NCBI RefSeq assembly: GCF_015207655.1 | Contig: NZ_JADEWN010000067.1 | Location: 1-36,158, forward strand | Length of the DNA: 36,158 bases | From: Gloeocapsopsis crepidinum LEGE 06123 | GTDB lineage: Bacteria; Cyanobacteriota; Cyanobacteriia; Cyanobacteriales; Chroococcidiopsidaceae | Reading direction: 5' to 3' | Part shown: one piece after another, positions 18,057-27,583 of the stretch | Layout: every line of letters starts with the position of its first letter | Position numbering within the stretch: position 1 is the stretch's first letter | Made by a program: the position numbers and the translations under genes | Notes under the pieces: generated by a model | Seen by the model: the letters and a program-made list of their open reading frames with translations, nothing else | Databases searched by the model: none | Told to the model about the DNA's origin: nothing

Positions 18057-18062
18057 TATAAT
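18057..18062 (+). promoter_or_regulatory. Candidate -10 element of desA
   Basis: A consensus TATAAT lies 86 bases before the desA ATG, giving an untranslated leader of about 75-80 bases. No good -35 hexamer is found 16-18 bases upstream. A long leader would fit the temperature-dependent expression known for cyanobacterial desaturases, but that is inference. Confidence 0.35.
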
Positions 18063-18147
18063 TTCAAAGCGCTTCTATACAAAACTTAACAGCAAATCCT
18101 TTGCTAGGGAGTTTGGCAGCGATGTGGCACACTTTGTTTAGGTATTC

Positions 18148-19194
18148 ATGACTATATTAACGACACGGCGTTCGATTCCAACCAATGAAGGTACAAATAT
18201 TCGCCTCAAAGATATTCTCAAAACTTTACCAAAAGAATGTTTTCAGCAAAATCAACGCAAGGCTTGGTTAGGGTTGTTAACAAATGTATTGTTGGTTGGT
18301 TTAGGTTACGCAGGTATAGCGATCGCCCCTTGGTTTACACTACCTCTATTTTGGATTTTTACCGGTACAGCATTAACCGGCTTTTTTGTGATTGCGCATG
18401 ACTGTGGACATCGATCATTTGCGAAACGCCGTTGGGTCAACGATTTAGTCGGGCATATATTTATGTTGCCGTTACTTTATCCTTTTCATAGTTGGCGGCT
18501 ATTGCACAATCATCATCATCTACATACAAATAAACTCGATATAGACAACGCTTGGCAACCATTTCGCCCTGAAGTTTATGCAAGTTCGGATAAGTTTACC
18601 CAATTGGGTTATCGTTTAGTACGCGGTCGCTTTTGGTGGGTAGGATCGATCGCACACTGGGCATTGTTGCACTTTGATTGGTCAAAATTTTCAGGGAAGA
18701 ATCGCGAACAAGTTAAGCTGTCAGTATCCGTTGTTGTGATTTTTGCGGCGATCGCTTTTCCGGTTTTAGTTGCAACAACTGGAATTTGGGGTTTTGTGAA
18801 ATTTTGGTTGATGCCGTGGCTAGTCTACCATTTCTGGATGAGTACGTTTACGCTGGTTCATCATACAGTGTCTGATGTTCCTTTCAGTGCAGCAAGTGAT
18901 TGGAATGCTGCTACAGCACAATTATCGGGTACAGTTCACTGCAATTATCCGCGTTGGATTGAGTTTCTTTGCCACGATATTAATGTTCACGTTCCGCATC
19001 ATATTTCTACTGCTATTCCTTCCTATAATTTGCGTTTAGCATACAGCAGCTTGCAGGAAAATTGGGCAGAGTATCTCCACAATGAATCACAGTTTTCTTG
19101 GTCTTTAATGCAGCAAATTACTGATGAATGTTATCTCTATGAGCAAAAGAATTGCTATCAATCTTTTCAAGATTATCATGGCAACAGTCGGTAA
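18148..19194 (+). CDS. desA: Acyl-lipid delta-12 (omega-6) desaturase DesA
   Basis: A 348-residue membrane-bound di-iron enzyme that introduces the delta-12 double bond into lipid-bound oleate, using ferredoxin. The three histidine boxes are intact: HDCGH (84-88), HNHHH (120-124) and HVPHH (281-285). Hydrophobic stretches at about 41-80 and 195-235 give the membrane spans. Long segments such as [19 protein letters not shown] and [19 protein letters not shown] match my memory of Synechocystis DesA closely, which separates it from DesB (omega-3) and DesC (delta-9). It is monocistronic: the terminator at 19215-19244 follows directly. Control by temperature through the leader is likely but not shown. 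Confidence 0.95.
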   Translation: MTILTTRRSIPTNEGTNIRLKDILKTLPKECFQQNQRKAWLGLLTNVLLVGLGYAGIAIAPWFTLPLFWIFTGTALTGFFVIAHDCGHRSFAKRRWVNDLVGHIFMLPLLYPFHSWRLLHNHHHLHTNKLDIDNAWQPFRPEVYASSDKFTQLGYRLVRGRFWWVGSIAHWALLHFDWSKFSGKNREQVKLSVSVVVIFAAIAFPVLVATTGIWGFVKFWLMPWLVYHFWMSTFTLVHHTVSDVPFSAASDWNAATAQLSGTVHCNYPRWIEFLCHDINVHVPHHISTAIPSYNLRLAYSSLQENWAEYLHNESQFSWSLMQQITDECYLYEQKNCYQSFQDYHGNSR

Positions 19195-19214
19195 TTTGAT
19201 TTAATTAAATTGGG

Positions 19215-19244
19215 GGATAGCCAAGATGGCTATCCTTTCTTTTA
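19215..19244 (+). terminator. Rho-independent terminator of desA
   Basis: A perfect 9-bp stem (GGATAGCCA/TGGCTATCC) with a 3-base loop is followed by TTTCTTTT. It starts 20 bases after the desA stop codon. Confidence 0.85.
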
Positions 19245-19304
19245 CTCGCAGCTTTGCACCATGATAGAGTTAAATAGAGGACAAGCTCGCAATATCATCT
19301 TGCA

Positions 19305-19421
19305 ATGAAACAGGAAGAAATCCTATTCATTTTGGCAGCACACACAGTTCAGAATAATTTACCTCCTTTGATAGCTCACATTCAAGAATTGCTAAAATAC
19401 GATGTTCAAGATAGCAATTAG
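19305..19421 (+). CDS. Possible small protein of 38 residues
   Basis: An open frame from ATG to TAG encodes MKQEEILFILAAHTVQNNLP and 18 further residues ending KYDVQDSN. It would form two amphipathic helices with an acidic tail. It lies after the desA terminator, facing the methyltransferase gene. No clear ribosome-binding site is seen and I recognise no family. Its composition is protein-like, but a chance frame of this length is quite possible. Confidence 0.3.
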   Translation: MKQEEILFILAAHTVQNNLPPLIAHIQELLKYDVQDSN

Positions 19422-19448
19422 ATGTTCTTCAGAATTAGTTTTAAACCT

Positions 19449-20237
19449 TCACTCTTTCACAGCAACAATCCGTATACGGCGATAATCAGCAAACCAAGCG
19501 TCATTTTGATACAACACTGGACGTAATTGATTTTCTATATCAGAAATAATACTTACTTGTTGGTCAGCAGAAAACGTATTTAAAAAACTATTAGCAAACA
19601 TTCTTAACCAGTTTTGCATTCCTTTATCCCCCTCTTCCAAGCGTGGGGGGCGATCAAAAAGAGTAGCAAATATGGGTTGTAAATTATGTTTTTCTAGTAA
19701 ACTTCCATACTCGCCAATACTTGGAAAATACCAAGGATTTGATATTGTATTCTCAGAATAACCAGCATTTGCAACCGCGTTATGAATTGCCTGAATAATT
19801 GCTTTTATATTACCTTTCCCACCAAATTCTGCAACAAAACGCCCACCTGGTTTTAACGCCTGGTGTATTCCAAATACCACTTTTTCTGGTTCTGTAATCC
19901 AATGCAGTGCAGCGTTAGAAAATACAGCATCAAATTCTTCTTTGTATTGCAAATCTTTAGCATCTAATACTTCAAACTGCAAATGTGGATATTTGCTACG
20001 CGCTTGTTCAATCATCGTTTCAGCATAATCAATACCAACAACTTTTGCTCCTCTACTAGCAATTTTGTTAGCTAGGTAGCCCGTACCGCAGCCTAAATCG
20101 AGAATGCGATCGCCTCCGGTGCTGCGCGTAGCGCAATCGCCTGCTTGTGGGGCGAGTAAATCGATTAAATCTGTTGCTAATTCTGAAACAAAAGAGTGGT
20201 TGCGATCGTAGAGTTTGGCATCCCATTGATTATGCAT
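19449..20237 (-). CDS. Class I SAM-dependent methyltransferase with in-frame repeat insertion
   Basis: A 262-residue methyltransferase of the trans-aconitate methyltransferase-like group. The SAM-binding motif I is DLGCGTGY (47-54), followed by VVGIDYAETMIEQA (motif II), the DAKDL acidic site, and SNAALHWI with the following LKPGGRFV. The substrate is unknown. Residues 35-43 (CATRSTGGD) come from a 27-bp insertion derived from an interspersed repeat at 20106-20140; removing it gives the ordinary sequence AGDRILDLGCGTGY. The insertion lies in the loop before the first strand and keeps the frame, so the enzyme is probably active. The gene is convergent with the small frame at 19305 and its start abuts a relic gene on the other strand. 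Confidence 0.87.
   Translation of the reverse strand: MHNQWDAKLYDRNHSFVSELATDLIDLLAPQAGDCATRSTGGDRILDLGCGTGYLANKIASRGAKVVGIDYAETMIEQARSKYPHLQFEVLDAKDLQYKEEFDAVFSNAALHWITEPEKVVFGIHQALKPGGRFVAEFGGKGNIKAIIQAIHNAVANAGYSENTISNPWYFPSIGEYGSLLEKHNLQPIFATLFDRPPRLEEGDKGMQNWLRMFANSFLNTFSADQQVSIISDIENQLRPVLYQNDAWFADYRRIRIVAVKE
20106..20140. repeat. Interspersed GC-rich repeat element inside a coding region
   Basis: A 35-bp element begins GCGATCGCC and ends GCGCAATCGC, with GCTGCGCGTAGCGC in the middle, which is itself self-complementary in part. The ends are HIP1-like and form inverted and direct partial repeats. GGCGAT is present at both ends of the 27-bp inserted unit on the coding strand. Elements of this style occur in many copies in filamentous and Chroococcidiopsis-type cyanobacteria. 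Confidence 0.65.
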
Positions 20238-20254
20238 TTGGTAAATATTTATTT

Positions 20255-20422
20255 ATTGAACTTACGCAACCTGCAAAACGCATTTTGTGTTTGACTGCCG
20301 CAGGTCTAGATATTTTACTCGAACTAGGCATGCAACCTGTGGGATATCTCTCAAAAGGTGTTGCAGATCAACCAGAGTTTTATAGTACTCATGCTAAATA
20401 TTGTATGCACGTTGGCTCTTAG
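20255..20422 (+). pseudogene. Remnant of an iron-siderophore ABC transporter substrate-binding protein
   Basis: The plus-strand frame encodes ELTQPAKRILCLTAAGLDIL and continues with LELGMQPVGYLSKGVADQPEFY. This is the characteristic start of the periplasmic FecB/FhuD-like binding-protein domain (binding-protein-dependent iron-siderophore uptake). The signal peptide before it is missing and the remaining 250 or so residues after it are missing. The frame ends VGS-TAG-IA, where the family commonly has VGSWI, so the stop may be a Trp-to-amber mutation; a second stop (TAA) follows three codons later. The upstream part of the open frame is only the complement of the methyltransferase gene. A dead fragment left by deletion or recombination is the best explanation. 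Confidence 0.65.
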
Positions 20423-20470
20423 ATTGCTTAAACTTGAGAACTATTCGCGAGACAAAAGCTGATTTAGTCA

Positions 20471-21049
20471 TTATTTTGAATTATTTGGCTGCGTTGCATA
20501 CAAGCTTGGAATATTACTCCACACTTGAGCCTCAATGAAAAGATCCCATTGTCGCGCCCTGTTTGTTCGCCACTCTTCGTTAGGGATGCCAAACTTATCA
20601 ACGATTTGGCAAATTTCATTCAATACAAATACTTGACCATGATACTCGGAACGGTAGAACTCTTGATCTGTTTGGTTTCTTAACCAGTAACTGATCATGC
20701 TATCTGGGTAAGTGAAGCTAACTAGTTCAGGACTAAAAGCCGACAGTGGAATCTGTACTGAGTTGCTTTGCCCATTGAATCCTTCTTCAATCCATACGGC
20801 TCGCTCAACTACAAAGTACTGAGGATAGAGAGAAATGGGCTGACCACCCTTTTTGATGAACTCTTGTCTGACCCAACTTTCTGCTTCTTGCCTCCGTTGC
20901 AAATACTTCTTAGGGTTGCTGAACCTGTCATATACCGCACCAGTTCGATCGCACAGATTAGATATAACGCTTAGGGCTTCTTCTTCAGCAAGATCTGACA
21001 AGATTTGAAACGGCTTATCATCTCTGTGATAGTAGTGCGTGAGAATCAT
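20471..21049 (-). CDS. Conserved-looking hypothetical protein (192 aa)
   Basis: I do not recognise the family. The protein is soluble, without signal peptide or membrane spans. It starts MILTHYYHRDDKPFQILSDL, has a middle segment rich in aromatic and charged residues (RRQEAESWVRQEFIKKGGQP) and an acidic/aromatic C-terminal half. The C-terminal end (QWDLFIEAQVW) and overall codon use look like a real gene. It starts 3 bp after the stop codon of the Uma2-family gene on the same strand, so the two are almost certainly co-transcribed and possibly translationally coupled. Confidence 0.7.
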   Translation of the reverse strand: MILTHYYHRDDKPFQILSDLAEEEALSVISNLCDRTGAVYDRFSNPKKYLQRRQEAESWVRQEFIKKGGQPISLYPQYFVVERAVWIEEGFNGQSNSVQIPLSAFSPELVSFTYPDSMISYWLRNQTDQEFYRSEYHGQVFVLNEICQIVDKFGIPNEEWRTNRARQWDLFIEAQVWSNIPSLYATQPNNSK

Positions 21050-21052
21050 TTT

Positions 21053-21628
21053 TTACCAGATCTTTTCTAAGTCGAGTACAAATCCAGTCAAAACATTTTC
21101 TCCTAACAAAGTAGCAGGAGATTGTATAACTTCGACTTCTTGATTTGAACGATAAATTTCAACTTGTTGAGCTTTACGATTAATTAGCCAACCTAAGTGA
21201 GTACCATTATCTAAATACTCTTTCATTTTCTCCTGAAGCATTCTTAAGTTATCGCTAGGAGAAAGTAATTCAATGACAAAATCAGGGCAAAGAGGAATAA
21301 ACTTCTCTTTTTGCTCTTGAGTTAAACTATTCCAGCGTTCTAATTTTAACCATGAAGCATCTGGCAAACGATCTGCACCATTAGGAAGTTTGAAACCAGT
21401 AGAAGAATCGAATACTAGACCAAGTTGATTTTGATTATTCCACAACCAAAGTTGTGCAATTATTCCAGCATTACGATTTCCAGTTTCTCCTCCCGTAGGT
21501 GGCATAATAATCAATTCTCCGGTGGCGGTGCGTTCAAACCGGAGATCTTGGTTTGCTTGGCATAGCTGAAAAAATTGCTCATCAGTTAGTTCAATCGCAG
21601 GCTTGAGATTGAGTGTAAGGGATGTCAT
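21053..21628 (-). CDS. Uma2 family (DUF820) PD-(D/E)XK-like endonuclease
   Basis: A 191-residue member of the Uma2/DUF820 family, highly expanded in cyanobacteria and related to PD-(D/E)XK nucleases. Family marks are LTDEQFFQLCQANQDLRFER near the start, ELIIMPPTGGETGNRNAGI, DSSTGFKLPNGADRLPDASW, PDFVIELLSPSD with the catalytic-site-like D and E, and the LGWLINRKAQQVEIYR stretch near the end. An upstream in-frame ATG at 21676 would add 16 residues (MGNAHLAKLLFGIKHQ). I prefer the ATG at 21628 because MTSLTLNLKP is the usual Uma2 start. The biological role of this family is largely unknown. Confidence 0.88.
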   Translation of the reverse strand: MTSLTLNLKPAIELTDEQFFQLCQANQDLRFERTATGELIIMPPTGGETGNRNAGIIAQLWLWNNQNQLGLVFDSSTGFKLPNGADRLPDASWLKLERWNSLTQEQKEKFIPLCPDFVIELLSPSDNLRMLQEKMKEYLDNGTHLGWLINRKAQQVEIYRSNQEVEVIQSPATLLGENVLTGFVLDLEKIW

Positions 21629-21697
21629 TTGATGCTTTATCCCAAAAAGTAATTTGGCAAGGTGGGCATTGCCCACCCTAATAAATATGCTACTGAC

Positions 21698-24600
21698 TTA
21701 CTCGATTCCTTCGATGCGGTCTTCGACTTCTTGATACAACTCGCGGAGTAGTTCGAGATTACTTTCACTGGTTTCCCAATAACCGCGCCCGTTAACTTCT
21801 AGTAAAGTTGCGACAACTTTACGGAATGAATGCGGATTAAGATTCATCAACCGCTGACGCATCGCTTCATCTTGAATAAATGTGGCGTTAGTATCCTCAT
21901 AAATCCAGTTATCGACAGCGCCTGCTGTTGCACTCCAACCCATTGTATTAACAAGGCGTTTTGAGAGTTCGCGGACACCTTCATAACCGTGGTTCAACAT
22001 TCCCTCGTACCACTTAGGATTGAGTAGTTTGGTGCGGGCGTCGAGACGTACAGTTTCAGATAAACTACGGACTTGTGCGTTAGCTGTTGTAGTGTCTGCA
22101 ATGTAAGCTGCTGGGGTTTTGCCATCACCGCGTAAACTTGCGACGACCTTTGTAGGATCTGAGTCGAAGTAGTGCGAAACGTCAGTAAGGCTAATCTCGG
22201 AAGAATCAAGGTTTTGAAAGGTAACTTCAGCAGTTTTTAAAGAACTCTCGAAGATTTTCCGCGATTCTTCCATTGTGCCAGGGTTATCGGATGTGAAGGC
22301 AAATGATTTGCGCTTGAGGTACATTTCTTGTAACTCAGCTTCACTATCCCAAGTACTGTTTTCTACTGCTAAGTTGATGTTAGATGAATAAGAACCAGAA
22401 GCATTGGAGAAGACACGAGTCGCCGCTTGACGTAGGTTAATCCCCATTTCCTCAGCTTGCTGCATCGCATGTTTGCGGATAAAGTTCATCGATGGCGGTT
22501 CATCGGCTTCAGCTGCCATTTTTACAGCTTGATCCAATAAGTTCATTTGGTTAATAAACAAGTCTCGGAAAACACCGGAACAGTTGACAACGACATCAAT
22601 GCGCGGACGTCCTAATTCTTCTAAGGGAATCAGTTCAAGTTTGTTGACTCTTCCCAACGCATCAGGAACAGGACGCACACCCACCATCCACATGATCTGT
22701 GCGAGGGATTCGCCATAGGTTTTGATGTTGTCAGTCCCCCAGAGGACACACGCGATTGTTTCGGGATATTGACCGCCATTATCTGCTTTTTGCCGTGCAA
22801 TTAGGCGATCAACAACAATTTTGGCAGATTGTACTGCTGCTGTCGTCGGGATCGATTGGGGATCGAGGGCGTGGATGTTTTTGCCAGTCGGGAGAACATC
22901 AGGGTTACGAATCGGATCGCCGCCAGGTCCTGGAAGGACGTATTCTCCTTCTAGGGCTTTAAGTAATGCACCAAGTTCGTTATCGGCGACAACTTGCTGT
23001 AAGCAAAATTCGAGATATTCAAACAGTGGCTTTAATGCTTGGGGATCAACTTTGGGATAACCTGATTGATGCAATGCTTCTAACCAAGGTTCTTTTTTAC
23101 CCATGTTGAAGAAATTAAGTTTAGAAACCTTGGAAACCCGTCCATCTGCATCAGTTTGGGCTTTTACTAAAGCGCTGAGTGCATCGCGTGTCGCGAGGGT
23201 GATTTCTTGCAACAATTGCACATCTTCGAGCATACCGCGATCGCTATTGCGATAAATTTCATCAATGTCACGATTGATGCTATTGGCAATAATCCGAGGT
23301 AGACTCAGAATTTCTTCTTCTTGGCGATCGAGTGCTGCAATATTGACTAAAGTTGCGATCGCTTCTTCTGCTGTTGGGGGCTTGCCAATAACGTGTAAAC
23401 CACATGGTAAAAGTCGCGACTCGATCTCCATCAACTTACGATACACCGAACCCACAATCGTATCGCGTTCCTCCGCCGACATATCTTTGGCATCAATTTC
23501 GGGTAAAGCAATATCTTTATCCAAATTCACAATGCGGCACTTATCCATAATCGTATTCACGATCGGAATCCCGCGTCCGCTGTCTTTAAGAGTTTGGTAC
23601 GAAGCGATCAGTTCACTTAGTTCTTTCAACCCTTTATATAATCCAGCATTTTCAGCAGGTGGCGTTAAGTAAGAGATCGTTTCGGCGTAGCTGCGGCGTT
23701 TAGCGATCGTGGCTTCGCTAGGGTTATTTGCCGCGTAGTAGTACACGTTAGGAATCGTACCGATCAAGTTATCGGGGTAACACTCGCCAGACATCCCAAT
23801 CTGCTTACCTGGCATAAATTCTAACGAGCCATGTGTCCCAAAGTGCAACACTGCGTCAGCTTGCCAAATTCGCTCTAAATACGTGTAGTAAGCAGCAAAA
23901 CCATGATGCGGACTTGCAGATCGCGAGAACAACAACCGCATCGGATCGCCTTCGTAACCAAACGTTGGTTGTACGCCGATAAAGACATTTCCGAAGTGTT
24001 TGCCGTAAATGAGTAAATCCTGCCCGTCACTATTGAGATGTCCTGGCGGTGGTCCCCAGTTTTCCTCTAATCTTTCTGAATAAGGTGTTAGTTCCTCATA
24101 TTGGGGAACCGACATCCGATAGGCAATATTTAATTCAGGACTGCTGTACTGTGCTTGGGCATCGTGAATGACTTCTTGCATCAGTTTTTCGGCAGAGTCT
24201 GGCAAGTTCTGCACGTCGTAGCCATTGCGCTGTAAGGAGTGCATGACCTCGTAAATCGAGCCAAACACATCGAGATAAGCCGCTGTTCCGACGTTACCTT
24301 TATCCGGTGGAAAGCTAAAGACAGTAATTGCCACGCGCTTTTGTAGTTTTGGCTTGCGGCGCAAATTTGCCCATTTTAAAGCCCGTTGTGCAACAGCCTC
24401 AATGCGGTCTTGCAGGGCGATCGCTTTTCCGGTTGTTCCGTCTCTTCCTGATAAAATAATTGGTTCAATCGCACCATCGAGTTCGGGGATCGCAATTTGC
24501 AACGCCACTTGAATCGGATGCAATCCCAAATCGCTATCTTGCCATTCTTGCGTTGTTTGAAACACTAACGGCAATGCCACCATATAAGGGCGATTCAAAC

Positions 24601-25675
24601 GTTTGAGTGATTCAATTGCTTTGGGATGATCTTGTCTAGCAGGACCACCAACTAACGCAAAACCTGTCAGCGATACTACAGTATCAACCAATGCAACTCC
24701 GTCCCCTCGCCCCTGATCGTAAAAGTAAGCATCAACAGGTTTAGAAAAATCTAAACCACCAGCAAACACGGAAATAACCCGTGCCCCCATTGCTTCGATT
24801 TCTTGCACCATTGCCACATAATGCGCATCATCACCAGTAACAAGGTGCGTGCGTTGCAACACTAAACCAACACAAGGGGCTAATGGATCTTTAAGGTCGG
24901 CAGAAATATCTTTGCGGCTGTTGTACCAGTTGAAGTATTCTTTAACATCCTCAAACATCTGTGGTGCTAGCGGATGCCAGATTCCCATGTCAGGATAAGT
25001 CACAGGATCTTGGAATTTCACCTTTTGCTGTAATGATGGTACGTATTTATCTGCCAGCATCAGTAAGAAGTTTTCCAAGTTTTCGGCGGAACCACCCAAC
25101 CAGTACTGAAAGCTCAACATAAAGTTACGCGCATCTTGTGCTTTGTCCATTGGTAGGTACTTCAGCACTTTTGGTAGCGTTTGCAGTAACTTGAGCATTC
25201 CATCTTGGAACGACGAGCCAGATTTTTCTTTGCGCTTACGCATAAATTGCGCGATCGCACTTTTGGATTGCCCCAACTGTGCCATCGAGAAACTGCCCAT
25301 TTTGTTAAGGCGCATTACTTGTGGCATTGAAGGGAAAACAACCGCTGCGTCCAAGCGATCGCGATGTGGCTCGACTGCTGCAACAACTTTGTCTGCCAAG
25401 TCTTCGATAAAAATTAATGAAGCGATAAATATATTTGCCTCGGCAACTTCACGTTTGAAGTCCTCATAGTTTTCTGCGTCTCGGAGTTCTTCAACTAAGT
25501 AACCGCTAATTTCAATAGCCACAGAAGAGTTATTTGCATTAATCTTGCGTACGGCTTGCGACAATGCACTTTGGTACTGTGACTCAAGCACGACATAGAC
25601 CACCTTGATTAAAGAACGCCCCTGGAGATTTTCAGGAGCAATGTGACGAATGGTGGACTTGACGTGTGTAAACAT
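21698..25675 (-). CDS. chlH: Magnesium chelatase subunit H
   Basis: A 1325-residue porphyrin-binding catalytic subunit that, with ChlI and ChlD, inserts Mg2+ into protoporphyrin IX at the first committed step of chlorophyll synthesis. The length is the family norm. An N-terminal domain (about 1-200) precedes the CobN/BchH-like body, with [29 protein letters not shown] and the later [21 protein letters not shown] stretch as strong signatures. The C-terminus contains [30 protein letters not shown]. No frameshift or truncation is seen. GAGGAG lies about 11 bases upstream of the ATG. It is transcribed divergently from the lipid-A-disaccharide-synthase-related gene. chlI and chlD are not in the window. 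Cyanobacteria may carry more than one chlH-like gene, including CobN, but the length and motifs favour ChlH. Confidence 0.96.
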   Translation of the reverse strand: MFTHVKSTIRHIAPENLQGRSLIKVVYVVLESQYQSALSQAVRKINANNSSVAIEISGYLVEELRDAENYEDFKREVAEANIFIASLIFIEDLADKVVAAVEPHRDRLDAAVVFPSMPQVMRLNKMGSFSMAQLGQSKSAIAQFMRKRKEKSGSSFQDGMLKLLQTLPKVLKYLPMDKAQDARNFMLSFQYWLGGSAENLENFLLMLADKYVPSLQQKVKFQDPVTYPDMGIWHPLAPQMFEDVKEYFNWYNSRKDISADLKDPLAPCVGLVLQRTHLVTGDDAHYVAMVQEIEAMGARVISVFAGGLDFSKPVDAYFYDQGRGDGVALVDTVVSLTGFALVGGPARQDHPKAIESLKRLNRPYMVALPLVFQTTQEWQDSDLGLHPIQVALQIAIPELDGAIEPIILSGRDGTTGKAIALQDRIEAVAQRALKWANLRRKPKLQKRVAITVFSFPPDKGNVGTAAYLDVFGSIYEVMHSLQRNGYDVQNLPDSAEKLMQEVIHDAQAQYSSPELNIAYRMSVPQYEELTPYSERLEENWGPPPGHLNSDGQDLLIYGKHFGNVFIGVQPTFGYEGDPMRLLFSRSASPHHGFAAYYTYLERIWQADAVLHFGTHGSLEFMPGKQIGMSGECYPDNLIGTIPNVYYYAANNPSEATIAKRRSYAETISYLTPPAENAGLYKGLKELSELIASYQTLKDSGRGIPIVNTIMDKCRIVNLDKDIALPEIDAKDMSAEERDTIVGSVYRKLMEIESRLLPCGLHVIGKPPTAEEAIATLVNIAALDRQEEEILSLPRIIANSINRDIDEIYRNSDRGMLEDVQLLQEITLATRDALSALVKAQTDADGRVSKVSKLNFFNMGKKEPWLEALHQSGYPKVDPQALKPLFEYLEFCLQQVVADNELGALLKALEGEYVLPGPGGDPIRNPDVLPTGKNIHALDPQSIPTTAAVQSAKIVVDRLIARQKADNGGQYPETIACVLWGTDNIKTYGESLAQIMWMVGVRPVPDALGRVNKLELIPLEELGRPRIDVVVNCSGVFRDLFINQMNLLDQAVKMAAEADEPPSMNFIRKHAMQQAEEMGINLRQAATRVFSNASGSYSSNINLAVENSTWDSEAELQEMYLKRKSFAFTSDNPGTMEESRKIFESSLKTAEVTFQNLDSSEISLTDVSHYFDSDPTKVVASLRGDGKTPAAYIADTTTANAQVRSLSETVRLDARTKLLNPKWYEGMLNHGYEGVRELSKRLVNTMGWSATAGAVDNWIYEDTNATFIQDEAMRQRLMNLNPHSFRKVVATLLEVNGRGYWETSESNLELLRELYQEVEDRIEGIE

Positions 25676-25936
25676 TCAGGTAAGGCTCCTCAATGAAAAT
25701 ACGTGTTCTCTATACTTGAACTGCGCAAGATCGCGGACAATTTGCCTTCAGACCTTGTGCTTTGTTTTCGGCTATAAAGTGTTTTTTACCAGAAAATGCT
25801 TACCAGTCGGGAGTTTTACCACTCATCTGACACAATTTGATAAAAAAGTTGCAATAATTCTTCTTATTTGTTGACAACCAATAAAGTAATTGCTTGCGTC
25901 TTAATTAACAAAAATTATCAAAGTTATCAGCAAATC

Positions 25937-27187
25937 ATGTCAGAAATTGATATTTTAATTCTCTCGAATGGTCCAGGAGAAATCACAACCTGGGTGCGTC
26001 CTGTTGTGAAAGCATTACGTCAACAATTAGGAGACAATCGCACTCAAGTCCGTATATCCGTAATCTTGTCGCCGTGTCCAAATGCCAGTGGGAAAGAAGC
26101 TGCGATCGCGCAAAGTTATCCAGAAGTCGATCGCGTACAAGCCGCAGAATATTTTTGGCAGTTTCTATTAACAGGTAAAACTGCAGCAAATTGGGATTGG
26201 CGCAAGCACGGTGTTGTCATTTTTTTAGGAGGGGATCAGTTTTTTCCGGTTGTGATTGGTAAACGTCTCGGCTACCGCACCGTAATTTATGCTGAATGGG
26301 ATGCGCGGTGGTATCGCTGGATTGATCGCTTTGGCGTGATGAAGCCTGAACTGATTTCCCGCATTCCTACGCAATATGCCCATAAGTTTACGGTTGTTGG
26401 CGATTTAATGGCAGAAGCGTCAGGAGGGGTGTGGGGTGTGGGGTATAGGGTGAGAGAACATAAAGAATTGATTGGGTTGTTGCCAGGGTCAAAGCCTGCC
26501 AAATTGACTCAAGGTGTACCATTGGGGTTGGCGATCGCGCAGCATATTCACAATCAAAAACCTGAGACAGAGTTTGTGATTCCAGTGGCTCCTACTCTAG
26601 ATTTGGAAACTTTGGCTAGTTTTGCCGATCCACGCTCAAATCCTATCATCAAGGATTTAGGTGATGTCACTGCTGAACTTATGACGACAGAAGAACGCCC
26701 ATTTTTAAAAACAAATACAGGATTACGTGTGGAGTTAGAAACGCGATCGCCTGCGTATGATTTACTGACACAGTGCAGTCTGTGCTTGACAACTGTTGGC
26801 GCTAACACTGCAGAATTAGGCGCGTTAGCTGTACCAATGATTGTATTACTTCCCACGCATCAACTCGATGCAATGCGCTCCTGGGATGGAATTCCTGGAA
26901 TTTTGGCAAATTTACCCATTGTCGGATCTGGTATGGCAAAAGCAATTAACTGGCTAGTACTGAAACGCCTGGGCTTACTCGCATGGCCTAATATTTGGGC
27001 AAAGTCTGAAGTTGTTCCTGAACTTGTCGGAAATTTGCAACCACACGTCGTTGCGGAACTCGCCTTAGATTACTTGAACCATCCTGAAAAACTCGCAGCA
27101 ATGCGCGAACAACTCCGCACGATTCGCGGAGAATCTGGTGCAGCCCAAAAATTAGCAACTATCGTAAGCAAAGAGTTGAATTACTAG
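25937..27187 (+). CDS. Lipid-A-disaccharide synthase-related protein
   Basis: A 416-residue GT-B-like protein of the LpxB-related family shared by cyanobacteria and plants. It starts SEIDILILSNGPGEITTWVRP, a glycosyltransferase-like first strand and loop, and carries GLLPGSKPAKL and TQCSLCLTTVGANTAELGAL in the C-terminal half, the latter resembling the sugar-nucleotide site. The substrate is not established. An upstream in-frame ATG at 25868 adds 23 residues without family character; the ATG at 25937 is preferred. Residues near 163-175 (GGVWGVGYRVRE) are encoded by a heptamer repeat (26426-26453) in a loop where homologues vary. It converges with the small membrane protein gene, separated by 3 bp. 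Confidence 0.82.
   Translation: MSEIDILILSNGPGEITTWVRPVVKALRQQLGDNRTQVRISVILSPCPNASGKEAAIAQSYPEVDRVQAAEYFWQFLLTGKTAANWDWRKHGVVIFLGGDQFFPVVIGKRLGYRTVIYAEWDARWYRWIDRFGVMKPELISRIPTQYAHKFTVVGDLMAEASGGVWGVGYRVREHKELIGLLPGSKPAKLTQGVPLGLAIAQHIHNQKPETEFVIPVAPTLDLETLASFADPRSNPIIKDLGDVTAELMTTEERPFLKTNTGLRVELETRSPAYDLLTQCSLCLTTVGANTAELGALAVPMIVLLPTHQLDAMRSWDGIPGILANLPIVGSGMAKAINWLVLKRLGLLAWPNIWAKSEVVPELVGNLQPHVVAELALDYLNHPEKLAAMREQLRTIRGESGAAQKLATIVSKELNY
26426..26453. repeat. Coding heptamer tandem repeat GGGGTGT
   Basis: Four units (GGGGTGT, GGGGTGT, GGGGTAT, AGGGTGA) lie in frame inside the LpxB-related gene. Such G-rich heptamers normally sit between genes in these genomes. Each 7-bp change shifts the frame, so the copy number here is constrained to keep the protein intact. 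Confidence 0.65.
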
Positions 27188-27190
27188 CCA

Positions 27191-27583
27191 CTAGTCTCTC
27201 TTAGAAGACTGCCCATCGCGACGCCCTAACTCATACACTCCGCACCCCATACACGCGAGAATTCCCATGCTGATCGCCCAGCTTTTGCCTAAACTAATTT
27301 CCACACCATAATTACATAAGCTGCCAACAATCAGAAACGGCACAATACTAAAAAGAGAAGCGTAGAAAGCGTTTTGCGATTCTCTAGCCACGCGGGTTTT
27401 TTCAAATTCAGTTTCGCTGCTGTAAAGCGATCGCTCAGCAAAGTTAAACCAGCGATTGAGTTGATTGATTACCCAATCACTGATAGGTGAAAATCCTAAA
27501 TATAGAGCCAAAGACCACAAACTCGCTCCCGCAATCGTCGTAGCATTGAAATCGAATTTAAATGGAAAAATATCACTCAGCAT
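27191..27583 (-). CDS. Small membrane protein of unknown function
   Basis: A 130-residue protein with three likely membrane spans (about 14-35, 73-95 and 99-120). A hydrophilic, charged loop separates the first two (about 40-72, with SSETEFEKTRVARES). The C-terminus is short and charged (RRDGQSSKRD). I do not recognise the family. The ATG is at 27583, and the stop lies 3 bp from the end of the convergent LpxB-related gene, so the two share terminator space. Confidence 0.62.
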   Translation of the reverse strand: MLSDIFPFKFDFNATTIAGASLWSLALYLGFSPISDWVINQLNRWFNFAERSLYSSETEFEKTRVARESQNAFYASLFSIVPFLIVGSLCNYGVEISLGKSWAISMGILACMGCGVYELGRRDGQSSKRD

